A stretch of DNA of 28,752 nucleotides from NCBI GenBank assembly GCA_031547045.1, contig JAVBSN010000060.1, positions 1 through 28,752 on the forward strand, written 5' to 3'. A model generated the notes under the pieces. The model ran no database searches, was not told the DNA's origin, and saw only the letters and a list, made by a program, of their open reading frames with translations. Position 1 is the first letter of the stretch; the number at the start of each line of letters is the position of its first letter. Position numbers and translations under genes: made by a program. Shown here one piece after another: positions 7,852 through 15,999 of this stretch. This DNA is from JAVBSN01 sp031547045 (GTDB taxonomy: Bacteria; Bacillota; Clostridia; Lachnospirales; Lachnospiraceae).

Positions 7852-10455
7852 ATGAACGATAGCGATATTTTTGATAAAGTTCATGATGCAGACCTGAAAA
7901 AGACTATGGAAAAGTCTTATATAGATTATGCAATGAGCGTTATCGCTGCAAGAGCGTTACCAGATGTTAGAGATGGACTAAAGCCTGTTCAAAGAAGAAT
8001 ATTATATTCAATGATAGAGCTTAATAATGGACCAGATAAGCCACATAGAAAATGTGCCCGTATCGTTGGTGATACAATGGGTAAATATCATCCACATGGT
8101 GATAGTTCAATATATGATGCTTTAGTTAAACTTGCTCAAGAATGGTCAACAAGGTATCCATTAGTAGATGGACATGGAAACTTTGGTTCTGTAGATGGAG
8201 ATGGAGCTGCTGCCATGCGTTATACAGAGGCACGTTTATCTAAAATATCTATGGAAATGTTATCAGATATTAATAAAGATACTGTAGACTTTATACCAAA
8301 CTTTGATGAAACAGAAAAGGAACCAACTGTATTACCAAGTAAATATCCTAATTTATTAGTAAATGGTACATCAGGTATTGCAGTAGGTATGGCAACAAAT
8401 ATACCACCTCATAATTTAAGAGAAATAATAACAGCAGTTGTTAAAATAATTGATAATTATATAGAAGAAAACAGAGCTACAGATATTGAAGAAGTATTAG
8501 ATATAGTTAAAGGACCAGATTTCCCTACAGGTGCACAGATTCTTGGATTTAATGGAATAAACGATGCATATAGAACAGGAAGAGGAAAGATAAAGGTTCG
8601 TGCTGTTACAGATATTGAACCAATGGCTAATGGAAAGCAGAGAATAATAGTATCTGAGATTCCTTATATGGTTAATAAAGCAAGACTTATTGAGAAGATT
8701 GCTGAACTTGTAAAAGATAAGAAGATTGAAGGTATTACTGAACTTCGTGATGAGTCAAATAGAGAAGGTATGAGAATTGTTATTGAACTTAAGAAGGATT
8801 GCAATGCAAATGTACTTCTTAATCAATTATATAAACATACTCAACTTCAAGATACATTTGGAGTAATATTACTTGCATTAGTTAATAATGAACCTAAAGT
8901 ACTTACTTTATTAGAAATGCTTAATTATTATTTAGAGCATCAAAAAGAAGTTGTAACTAGAAGAACTCAATATGATCTTAATAAAGCAGAAGAAAGAGCC
9001 CATATTTTACAAGGATTATTAATAGCTTTGGATAATATTGATAGAGTAATATCTATTATTAGAGGTTCTAAAAACGTTGCTGAAGCTAAACTTTCATTAA
9101 TGGAAGAATTCGGTTTAACAGAAGTACAATCACAATCAATTGTAGATATGAGACTTCGTGCTCTTACAGGATTGGAAAGAGAACGTCTTGAAAACGAATA
9201 TAATGAGCTTATGGCAAAAATATCAGAATTAAAAGCAATATTAGCTGATGAAAATAAACTTCTTCAAGTAATCAAAGATGAATTATTATTTATTTGTGAT
9301 AAATATGGTGATGAAAGAAGAACAGCATTAGGCTTTGATGATGAAGAAATAACAATAGAAAGTCTTATTCCTAGAGAGAATACAGTTATTGCTATGACTA
9401 AACTTGGCTACATAAAGAGAATGACAATTGATCATTTCAAGAGTCAACATCGTGGTGGTAAAGGTATTAAGGGAATGCAGACGATAGAAGATGATTATAT
9501 AGAAGATTTAATTATGACTACTACTCATCATTTTGTATTATTCTTTACTAACCAAGGTAGAGTATACAGAATAAAAGCATATGAGATACCAGAGCATAGT
9601 AGAACAGCAAGAGGAACTGCTATTGTAAATATTCTTCAATTATTACCAGGAGAATATGTAAGTGCAGTTATTCCTATAAAAGAATATGTACCAGGTAGAT
9701 ATTTATTTATGGCTACTAAGAATGGTATGGTAAAGAAAACTCCTATAACAGATTATATGAATATAAGAAAAAAAGGTCTTACAGCAATTAATCTGAAAGA
9801 GGGAGATGAACTTATTGAAGTTAAATCTACCAACAATAAAAAAGAAATTATTATGGTTACTAAGAATGGTATGTGTATTAGATTTAGAGAAACAGATGTA
9901 AGAAGTACAGGTCGTGTATCTATGGGTGTAAGAGGTATGAATCTTACTCATGGAGATGAAGTAATAGGAATGCAATTAAACACTCAAGGCGAATCACTTC
10001 TTATTGTATCTGAAAATGGTATGGGTAAACGTACAGATATTATGGAATTTACTCCTCAACATCGTGGTGGTAAAGGTGTAAGATGCTACAAGATAAACGA
10101 TAAGACAGGAAATGTAATTGGCGTTAAGGCTGTAAATGAAGATAATGAAGTAATGCTTATATCTACAGAAGGAATAATAATAAGATTAGAGTGCGGTAGT
10201 ATATCTCTAATTGGACGTAATACATCAGGTGTTAGACTTATAAATATGGATATTGAACATGATATAACAGTTGCAAGCATTACAAAGGTTAGAGAAAAAT
10301 CACCAGAAGAAACTATAAAAGAAATGGAGCAACAACTTGAAGAAGAAAAGGAAGTTGGCGAAGTTGAAGAGATAGTTTCTGATGAAGAGGTAGTAGAGGT
10401 TGTTGATAATAGTATAGATAGATTACTAGATGCAGCCGAAGAAGATAAAGAGTAA
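7852..10455 (+). CDS. gyrA: DNA gyrase subunit A
   Basis: DNA-cleaving and rejoining subunit of gyrase. I choose ATG 7852 (MNDSDIFDK) behind GGAGG at 7840-7844, not the longer frame from 7795, which runs through a hairpin. This gives 867 residues. Catalytic Tyr124 in AAMRYTEARL; the quinolone region HPHGDSSIYDAL keeps Ser85 and Asp89 (E. coli Ser83 and Asp87), so no classic resistance change is seen. The C-terminal beta-pinwheel carries the GyrA box as QHRGGKG, and a second identical QHRGGKG lies further along. The protein ends in a long Glu-rich tail (EEEKEVGEVEEIVSDEE). It is followed by a terminator, closing the replication cluster. Confidence 0.99.
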   Translation: MNDSDIFDKVHDADLKKTMEKSYIDYAMSVIAARALPDVRDGLKPVQRRILYSMIELNNGPDKPHRKCARIVGDTMGKYHPHGDSSIYDALVKLAQEWSTRYPLVDGHGNFGSVDGDGAAAMRYTEARLSKISMEMLSDINKDTVDFIPNFDETEKEPTVLPSKYPNLLVNGTSGIAVGMATNIPPHNLREIITAVVKIIDNYIEENRATDIEEVLDIVKGPDFPTGAQILGFNGINDAYRTGRGKIKVRAVTDIEPMANGKQRIIVSEIPYMVNKARLIEKIAELVKDKKIEGITELRDESNREGMRIVIELKKDCNANVLLNQLYKHTQLQDTFGVILLALVNNEPKVLTLLEMLNYYLEHQKEVVTRRTQYDLNKAEERAHILQGLLIALDNIDRVISIIRGSKNVAEAKLSLMEEFGLTEVQSQSIVDMRLRALTGLERERLENEYNELMAKISELKAILADENKLLQVIKDELLFICDKYGDERRTALGFDDEEITIESLIPRENTVIAMTKLGYIKRMTIDHFKSQHRGGKGIKGMQTIEDDYIEDLIMTTTHHFVLFFTNQGRVYRIKAYEIPEHSRTARGTAIVNILQLLPGEYVSAVIPIKEYVPGRYLFMATKNGMVKKTPITDYMNIRKKGLTAINLKEGDELIEVKSTNNKKEIIMVTKNGMCIRFRETDVRSTGRVSMGVRGMNLTHGDEVIGMQLNTQGESLLIVSENGMGKRTDIMEFTPQHRGGKGVRCYKINDKTGNVIGVKAVNEDNEVMLISTEGIIIRLECGSISLIGRNTSGVRLINMDIEHDITVASITKVREKSPEETIKEMEQQLEEEKEVGEVEEIVSDEEVVEVVDNSIDRLLDAAEEDKE

Positions 10456-10475
10456 TAAGTAGTATATAAAAAGTG

Positions 10476-10506
10476 GGAGTATAACTTAGATTATACTCCT
10501 ATTTTT
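10476..10506 (+). terminator. Rho-independent terminator after gyrA
   Basis: GGAGTATAA (10476-10484) pairs with TTATACTCC (10491-10499), 9 bp, 6-nt loop, followed by TATTTTTG. It ends the gyrB-gyrA transcript and separates it from the accessory operon. Confidence 0.85.
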
Positions 10507-10554
10507 GTGTTGAAAAATAGGTAATAGAACAATAATTACACAGAAATATATTTT

Positions 10555-10584
10555 TTGTTACATACTATAACTATAAATTATAAT
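10555..10584 (+). promoter_or_regulatory. Candidate promoter of the small peptide operon
   Basis: TTGTTA (10555-10560), an 18-bp spacer and a perfect TATAAT (10579-10584), about 80 bp before the peptide start. The 5' leader has no obvious hairpin. Confidence 0.5.
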
Positions 10585-10663
10585 TATATGTTAAGTTATA
10601 CATGGATGAGAAAATAGCTATTAAGTATTAATTCAACAAATTTATAAATTTTAAGGAGGAGCT

Positions 10664-10882
10664 ATGATAAGTGGTGCAGGCATTGATTATTCGATTAAGT
10701 ATAAGAAATCTACTACTTCTCTCACTTGGAAGACTGCTAAAGAAGGTTCTTGTGCTTCTAACAAGTCGTTTACTACATATACATTTTCTTCGCCTACAGG
10801 TTATTCTACAAGTTTAAAACTTACTGAAACACAACACGATAAGAAAGATCCTGGTATAGGATGGGGCAGAATTGATTATTAG
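10664..10882 (+). CDS. Small Ser/Thr-rich basic peptide of unknown function, bacteriocin-like context
   Basis: 72 residues, not recognised. Start ATG 10664 behind a very strong AAGGAGGAG site, so the N-terminus is well defined and there is no signal peptide and no double-Gly leader. The peptide is rich in Ser, Thr, Lys and Tyr, has one Cys (CASNKS) and begins MISGAGIDYS and ends GIGWGRIDY, so IDY occurs near both ends. Few hydrophobic stretches; no membrane segment. It is the first gene of a unit with a large permease, an ABC ATPase and two membrane proteins, and a perfect hairpin follows its stop. That layout is known from peptide and bacteriocin operons, where the structural gene is first and expressed highest. 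The function (exported peptide, toxin, or degenerate remnant of a longer secreted peptide) is inference. Confidence 0.65.
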   Translation: MISGAGIDYSIKYKKSTTSLTWKTAKEGSCASNKSFTTYTFSSPTGYSTSLKLTETQHDKKDPGIGWGRIDY

Positions 10883-10891
10883 GCAACATGG

Positions 10892-10922
10892 AATAGACAC
10901 TACACAAAAGGTAGTGTCTATT
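10892..10922 (+). terminator. Perfect hairpin between peptide gene and permease (possible attenuator)
   Basis: AATAGACACTAC (10892-10903) pairs perfectly with GTAGTGTCTATT (10911-10922) around ACAAAAG. 12 bp, the strongest short stem in this operon, but no T run follows. Position nine bases after the peptide stop suggests partial termination or protection of the peptide mRNA from 3' decay. Confidence 0.65.
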
Positions 10923-10952
10923 ATTAATGATATATTAGATAAGGATGCATAT

Positions 10953-12671
10953 ATGGATTTATTTAAAAATAACTATTTATTATTTAAAAGAACAAAACAG
11001 TGTTACTACACTAGCATATTATACTTTTTAATTTGGTTTCTAATTATATTTTATAGTTGTATAAGTGACTATTTAATAAATAAGAATATGGCAGATGTTG
11101 TAGGTGTACTAGATATATCTATGGAATTTCAAATATTTAGTTTTATAATATTTACGTTTGTATCTTATGAATATTTTACTCAAACTTCATATCATAGTGC
11201 TGATGAATTTTTAAGCTGTTTAAAGATTTCACGTAATAAGCAAGTGAATGTACAAATAGTCTGGATGATGATATTTAATATTATATACTTCTTGGCAAAT
11301 ATATTTGTGAACATACTATTTAACTTATTAATAAAAAATATCAATGTGGAATATTTCTTGTATATTTTTAAACTATACTTTATATATATTTTGTGTTTAA
11401 ATACAATTGCTATTTTAATAGGCAGAATATTATCATTTATAAAAAATAGGTTGTATTCATACATTTTATTAATTGTAGTTGTTTTTGTGGCAACTATTAA
11501 GTGTGCACAGTTGTTTTATAGTGTAGATAAAATAAGTAAAATTAGCGACTTAACACAAATATTTTGTGTAAGCTCATTATATGGAACAAATTATTCTTAT
11601 TTTTATCCCGTCGATATTCATTTTATATCAAAATCTTTATTTTGGATATTTATACTAATTACTATTATTTGTATAATTAATGCTAAATCAAAAATTAAAG
11701 AAAAATTGATATATTTAAGTGTTTTATTGCCTTTAACAGTTGTGATGTTTACTTTCTGGAACAAAGATACCAGTGGTTGTTATAATGGTTATGATATAAC
11801 AACAGGGGAATTATATACAATAGATTCAACTAATACAAATGTAGCAGATTTCTATGTATTAAAATATTATATAGATTTAAAGATAGATACTGGTTTAGAG
11901 GCATTTGTGCAAATGGATTTATCAGATTCTTCTTTAGAAAGTTATGAAATGACTTTATATAGCGGATACACTATTATAGATATGTATGATCAAAATGGAG
12001 ATATACTAACATATAATAGAGACGGAAATTATGTAAGTATATATAATAAAAATAAAAATTTAAGTAAAATATATATTATGTATGAAGGCAGTGGAACTAA
12101 TAAATATTATTCAAATAATCAGGGGGTTTATTTTCAGGGTAACTTTCCGTTTTACCCAATTGTAGGTAAATGTAATATATATACTACTGGATTATGTGAA
12201 CTTGAGAGGGTTAATAGTGAGTTTGAAGTTAATGTAGAATATAGTAAAATAGTATACTCTAACCTTGACACTGTATATGGAAATCACTTTTCAGGTAACA
12301 GTAATAACCTAACTTTAGTTTCAGGATTTTGGGAAGAAAAAAATATTAATGGAATTGACTATATTTATCCTTGTATATCCTCATATTACAATCCTAATGT
12401 TAATACATATTTAACTGATGGAATATCGTATTATATAGATAATAAAGTTGAAGAATCTATAATTGATTATAGCATTAAGGATAAAAAGATAATAATTGCT
12501 CCATTTGGATTTGAAGGAGGTAATTATATGTTCGGAACGGATTCGATTATACTTGAAACAAAAGCGGATTTAGATATATATTATGTGAATTATTTAACAA
12601 CAGGTGATTGGTATTATCATGATGAACCAACTAAAGAATTAATAGATTCAATTGTTGAAGAAAATGAGTGA
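10953..12671 (+). CDS. ABC-2-like permease with large exported C-terminal domain
   Basis: 572 residues from ATG 10953 (MDLFKNN), chosen because AAGGA lies 7 bp upstream; the frame is open to a TTG at 10872, but that stretch is covered by the hairpin. Seven hydrophobic segments at about 20-37, 58-74, 101-127, 134-158, 168-188, 229-244 and 251-268, followed by about 300 polar residues rich in Tyr, Asn, Asp and Ser that should lie outside the cell. No family recognised. Membrane domain plus ectodomain next to an ABC ATPase suggests the transmembrane partner of an exporter or an immunity pump. Its TGA stop is in the same frame as the ATPase start 12 bp further on. Hypothetical function, secure topology. 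Confidence 0.8.
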   Translation: MDLFKNNYLLFKRTKQCYYTSILYFLIWFLIIFYSCISDYLINKNMADVVGVLDISMEFQIFSFIIFTFVSYEYFTQTSYHSADEFLSCLKISRNKQVNVQIVWMMIFNIIYFLANIFVNILFNLLIKNINVEYFLYIFKLYFIYILCLNTIAILIGRILSFIKNRLYSYILLIVVVFVATIKCAQLFYSVDKISKISDLTQIFCVSSLYGTNYSYFYPVDIHFISKSLFWIFILITIICIINAKSKIKEKLIYLSVLLPLTVVMFTFWNKDTSGCYNGYDITTGELYTIDSTNTNVADFYVLKYYIDLKIDTGLEAFVQMDLSDSSLESYEMTLYSGYTIIDMYDQNGDILTYNRDGNYVSIYNKNKNLSKIYIMYEGSGTNKYYSNNQGVYFQGNFPFYPIVGKCNIYTTGLCELERVNSEFEVNVEYSKIVYSNLDTVYGNHFSGNSNNLTLVSGFWEEKNINGIDYIYPCISSYYNPNVNTYLTDGISYYIDNKVEESIIDYSIKDKKIIIAPFGFEGGNYMFGTDSIILETKADLDIYYVNYLTTGDWYYHDEPTKELIDSIVEENE

Positions 12672-12683
12672 GGAGATGAGTTT

Positions 12684-13514
12684 TTGTTAAAAGTAGATAA
12701 CATATCGATAACACTAAAAAAGCAAAATATTATAAATGATATTAGTTGTGAATTTAAAGAAGGAGTACATGGACTATTAGGTCCTAACGGAGCTGGAAAA
12801 ACGACTTTTATGCGTGGAATATTAGGGCTTTATCCAGTTAAGCAGGGTAAAGTTTCATTAGATAATAAACGGGTTAGTGATATATCACTAGGATATCTTC
12901 CACAGAAATTTGGTCTTTTTCCCAATATGTCTATATATGAAGCTTTAAAATATATTGGATGCATGAAGAAAATACCTAAAAACATTATAATAGACGAAAT
13001 AGATAAATGTGTATCTATAGTCAATTTAGAAGATAAAATTAACTCTAAAATATCTTCTTTGTCTGGGGGAATGACAAGAAGGGTAGGAATTGCTCAAGCA
13101 TTAATGGGAAACCCAGAATTTCTTATATTAGATGAGCCAACTGCTGGTCTAGACCCTGAAGAGAGACTAAGAGTAAAAAATATAATTCGTAATTTGGAAT
13201 CCCACAAAGTAATTATTATATCGACACATATAGTAGATGATGTTGATTATTTATGTGACTATATAGAAATAATAAATAATGGGGAGATTCTTCTTCAGGA
13301 TCGATGTGATAGTATCAAGAAAATTGCTGATAATAAGGTGTTTGAAATACCATCTGATTCTTACAGTTCTATAGAGGGGAATTCTTATATAGTTAAAGAG
13401 TATGAAAAAAATGATGAGAAATATATGCAAGTGTTGTGTAATACTAAAATAAACTTTGCAAAGATGGAACCAACTACAGAGGATGGATATTTATGTGCAT
13501 TAAAAGATATATAA
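12684..13514 (+). CDS. ABC transporter ATP-binding protein
   Basis: Cytoplasmic ATPase that would power the neighbouring membrane proteins. 276 residues. Walker A GPNGAGKT (33-40), Q-loop Gln74 (YLPQKFGL), signature LSGGM (126-130), Walker B FLILDEP (146-152), D-loop AGLD and H-loop His182 (ISTHIVDD): all catalytic positions are intact. The type (GLLGPNGAGKTT, CcmA/drug and peptide efflux group) fits ABC-2 exporters. Start is TTG 12684 behind AGGAGATGAG; an ATG at 12676 stops after four codons. The C-terminal 70 residues form an extra domain beyond the ATPase core. The last 22 bases overlap the next gene, so translation is probably coupled. Confidence 0.93.
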   Translation: MLKVDNISITLKKQNIINDISCEFKEGVHGLLGPNGAGKTTFMRGILGLYPVKQGKVSLDNKRVSDISLGYLPQKFGLFPNMSIYEALKYIGCMKKIPKNIIIDEIDKCVSIVNLEDKINSKISSLSGGMTRRVGIAQALMGNPEFLILDEPTAGLDPEERLRVKNIIRNLESHKVIIISTHIVDDVDYLCDYIEIINNGEILLQDRCDSIKKIADNKVFEIPSDSYSSIEGNSYIVKEYEKNDEKYMQVLCNTKINFAKMEPTTEDGYLCALKDI

Positions 13515-14152
13515 CGAAATATTTATTTGTTATTTATGGTAATTTTAAAAAAATGGGATGTCTTTTTTGGATACCGATTTTTATAATTTGCGTCTTTCTT
13601 CCGTTAGTAAATTTAAGGGATTGCATTAGTCCCAATGTATACTCAAAGTATTTTATTGACAGTAGAAACATGTATTTAATACCAGTAGGTGTTGTAGTAT
13701 GGATATTTCTAACGCTTAAACCTTATGTCTCGGAGAATGGTCGTGAGTTGTTATATGTATATACAAAATCCAAACTTGCAGAAGTACTAATTGAAACGGT
13801 CTTATATAATATTATGGTACTAATACCTTTTATAATATTGTACGCAAGGGTCTTAGATGACCCTATTTTAATATATATTAAATATTTAATATGCTCATTT
13901 ATGTTTGCGAGTATAACTTATCTTGTCATATTTTTATTTAATTCAGTGAATATATGTATAATGTTTGTATTTGGTGTTTATATCATAGAATTATTATCAT
14001 ATTTAGGTAATTTATCGTTTCCTACATTTTTTAACATGTCGCTTTCAAATTATTATAATTATTTTACTGGTCTTGTTGTTATGATGATAATTACCGTAGT
14101 AAGTGTTATTGTTGGGAAACATTTTAACAACTATTATATTTCATACGAATAG
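13493..14152 (+). CDS. Membrane protein of the ABC cluster, first of two sister proteins
   Basis: 219 residues, about six hydrophobic segments, no family recognised with certainty; probably an ABC-2-type permease subunit. Start ATG 13493 lies inside the end of the ATPase gene. It shares with the next gene a leading NFKKM--LFWIPI/NFKKI-WFPII segment, the cytoplasmic motif (E)NGRELLYVYTKSKL against (E)SGRELLYLYNHIKL, and the same order of membrane segments, so the two arose by duplication. They may form a heterodimeric channel with the ATPase, while the larger 572-residue protein has another role (sensor, immunity or substrate capture); that division is inference. Confidence 0.8.
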   Translation: MCIKRYITKYLFVIYGNFKKMGCLFWIPIFIICVFLPLVNLRDCISPNVYSKYFIDSRNMYLIPVGVVVWIFLTLKPYVSENGRELLYVYTKSKLAEVLIETVLYNIMVLIPFIILYARVLDDPILIYIKYLICSFMFASITYLVIFLFNSVNICIMFVFGVYIIELLSYLGNLSFPTFFNMSLSNYYNYFTGLVVMMIITVVSVIVGKHFNNYYISYE

Positions 14153-14181
14153 TCTAATCACAAGCATTGGGAGGTAATCAT

Positions 14182-14823
14182 ATGTATAAATTTATTTCAA
14201 GAATACAGATTGTTATAAGTAATTTTAAAAAAATTATTTGGTTTCCCATAATATTAATCAATGCGATTGTTCCATTTTTTGTATATTTGCAAAGTGCTAA
14301 AGCACAAGACTTAGAGTATGTTGTACAGTATAATATCAGCGTATTTTATCCGTTATGCATTATGGTTTTATTTATAATTATGTACCGTTCTTTCTTGGAT
14401 GAATCAGGAAGAGAATTGCTGTATTTATATAATCACATAAAATTATTAGAAGGGGGTAGTATATTTACCCTAATATCTTTATTAATGGTAATATCAAATA
14501 TTATATTTTATAAAAACATGATAGAGGATATACCGTTATTTTGTCTTAAAAATCTTATTATTATTTTTTCATTTTGTGGATTGTGTTATTTTTTTATATA
14601 TTTATTTTCTAGTTTAGTGATAGGTATAATACCGGTTATAATATTTTATTTATTAACTATAATAGGTACTGGAAATATAGAAGATATTAAATGGATTAAT
14701 TATTCTAGTAATTCTGCCACAACACTACAAGAAGTCCTATACTCAACTATATTACATCTAATTATTGGGAATGTTTGTATGGTAGGAGGCATTATTTTAA
14801 ATAAACTATATAAAAAATATTAA
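14182..14823 (+). CDS. Membrane protein of the ABC cluster, second sister protein
   Basis: 213 residues from ATG 14182 (MYKFISRIQ), preceded by GGGAGGTAA; an earlier TTG in frame (14167) would place the RBS inside the coding region. About six membrane segments. Homologous to the preceding gene over its whole length by the shared SNFKK-WFPI start and the SGRELLYLYNHIKL motif. Thirty bases separate the two genes. Likely the second half of a two-subunit permease. Nothing suggests an enzyme. It is the last intact gene of the unit. Confidence 0.8.
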   Translation: MYKFISRIQIVISNFKKIIWFPIILINAIVPFFVYLQSAKAQDLEYVVQYNISVFYPLCIMVLFIIMYRSFLDESGRELLYLYNHIKLLEGGSIFTLISLLMVISNIIFYKNMIEDIPLFCLKNLIIIFSFCGLCYFFIYLFSSLVIGIIPVIIFYLLTIIGTGNIEDIKWINYSSNSATTLQEVLYSTILHLIIGNVCMVGGIILNKLYKKY

Positions 14824-14857
14824 TAATCTTTATTAGAATCGTTAAGTAAAATTGTAA

Positions 14858-14989
14858 ACTTCAGAAGAAATAATAGATTTATTTATAAAATTAAATAAAG
14901 AAGGAAGAACAGTTATTATAGTTACACATGATTTATCTATAGCGCATCGTTGTAATCGAATTATTGAAATAGCAGATGGAGAAATATAG
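14858..14989 (+). pseudogene. C-terminal remnant of a second ABC transporter ATPase
   Basis: An open stretch of about 43 codons without its own start reads TSEEIIDLFIKLNKEGRTV, then IIVTHDLSIAHRCNRII and EIADGEI before TAG. This is the end of a MacB/LolD-type ATPase: D-loop-proximal TSEEI, the H-loop THD and the final ISDGEI-like motif. An in-frame TAA lies just before it, and Walker A, signature and Walker B are gone. A gene for another exporter ATPase once stood here and was deleted up to its last third. A terminator follows directly, probably the original end of that operon. Confidence 0.8.
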
Positions 14990-15005
14990 ATTATAAAATA
15001 AAAGG

Positions 15006-15042
15006 GACAGAAGGTATAAAATTATCTTCTGTCTTTTATTTT
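15006..15042 (+). terminator. Rho-independent terminator after the ABC cluster
   Basis: GACAGAAG (15006-15013) pairs with CTTCTGTC (15026-15033), followed by TTTTATTTT. The stem can extend with AAATAAAAG on the left, so it may also work for the other strand. Confidence 0.85.
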
Positions 15043-15064
15043 CCAGCCTAAAACATTGTAAATA

Positions 15065-15093
15065 TTGACTTTCTTATGTATAATTGATTGTAT
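15065..15093 (+). promoter_or_regulatory. Candidate promoter of the fumarase-chaperone operon
   Basis: TTGACT (15065-15070), 17-bp spacer, TTGTAT (15088-15093). The -35 is good, the -10 weak. A TATAAT at 15079-15084 is too close to this -35. About 45 bp before the first gene. Confidence 0.45.
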
Positions 15094-15136
15094 GTGTAAT
15101 TAGGTAAGCGAAAATGCAAGATTTTATGGAGGACTT

Positions 15137-15979
15137 ATGAGAACAATTAATACAGAAGAAATAATTAAAAATATAGAAGAAATGTGTATAGAGGCAAACT
15201 ATTATTTATCACCAGATATGGAGGAAGCTGTTAAGAAGGCTACTGAAAATGAAGATGGAGTATTAGGTAAGCAAATATTAGATCAATTATGCGATAACAT
15301 GGAAATTGCAGCAAAAGACTATATTCCAATATGCCAAGATACAGGAATGGCAATAATATTTTTCAAAGTAGGTCAAGATGTACATATTGAAGGAATGAAC
15401 ATAACAGATGCAATAAATGAAGGTGTAAGAAGAGGATATGACAAAGGCTACCTTAGAAAATCAGTAGTAGGTGATCCTCTTTTACGTGTTAATACAGGAG
15501 ACAATACACCAGCCATAATACATTATGAAATAGTAGCAGGAGATAAGATAGAGATATTAGTAGCACCAAAAGGATTTGGAAGTGAAAATATGTCTAGAGT
15601 ATTTATGCTTAAGCCAGCAGACGGAGAAGCAGGGGTTAAGAATTCAGTACTTCAAGCAGTTAAAGAAGCAGGGCCAAATGCATGTCCACCAATGGTAGTA
15701 GGAGTAGGTATAGGTGGAGATTTTGAAAAATCAGCAATTCTTGCTAAGACAGCATTAACAAGAAATGTTAATGAGGCGTCTAGTCTTTCTCATATTAAGA
15801 AATTAGAAGAAGAAATATTAGAAGAGATAAACAGTACAGGCATAGGACCAGGTGGTCTTGGTGGGAAAACAACAGCACTAGCAGTTAATATAGAAACCTA
15901 TGCAACTCATATTGCAGGAATGCCACTAGCGGTTAACATTTGTTGTCATGTAAATAGACACGTTAAGAGAACTATTTAG
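15137..15979 (+). CDS. Class I fumarate hydratase, alpha subunit
   Basis: Hydrates fumarate to malate, or the reverse, using an oxygen-sensitive [4Fe-4S] cluster; acts in the cytoplasm with the beta subunit encoded next. 280 residues, the usual size of the separate N-terminal subunit. Cluster ligands are visible: Cys66 in PICQDTG, Cys183 in PNACPPM and Cys in NICCHVNRH near the C-terminus. The GIGPGGLGGKTTALAVN motif is characteristic. Start ATG 15137 behind ATGGAGGAC. The same fold also occurs in L-tartrate dehydratase (TtdA), which cannot be fully excluded. A separate two-subunit form is typical of strict anaerobes. Confidence 0.95.
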   Translation: MRTINTEEIIKNIEEMCIEANYYLSPDMEEAVKKATENEDGVLGKQILDQLCDNMEIAAKDYIPICQDTGMAIIFFKVGQDVHIEGMNITDAINEGVRRGYDKGYLRKSVVGDPLLRVNTGDNTPAIIHYEIVAGDKIEILVAPKGFGSENMSRVFMLKPADGEAGVKNSVLQAVKEAGPNACPPMVVGVGIGGDFEKSAILAKTALTRNVNEASSLSHIKKLEEEILEEINSTGIGPGGLGGKTTALAVNIETYATHIAGMPLAVNICCHVNRHVKRTI

Positions 15980-15999
15980 GCGTATTAAGGAGATTAGCT

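Noticed and set aside
10603..10632. Nine-codon frame (MDEKIAIKY) upstream of the peptide as a leader peptide
   Set aside because: No ribosome binding site and no link to a hairpin.
10664..10882. Direct assignment of the small peptide to the lactococcin 972 family
   Set aside because: Context is similar, but there is no signal peptide and I cannot align the sequence with confidence.
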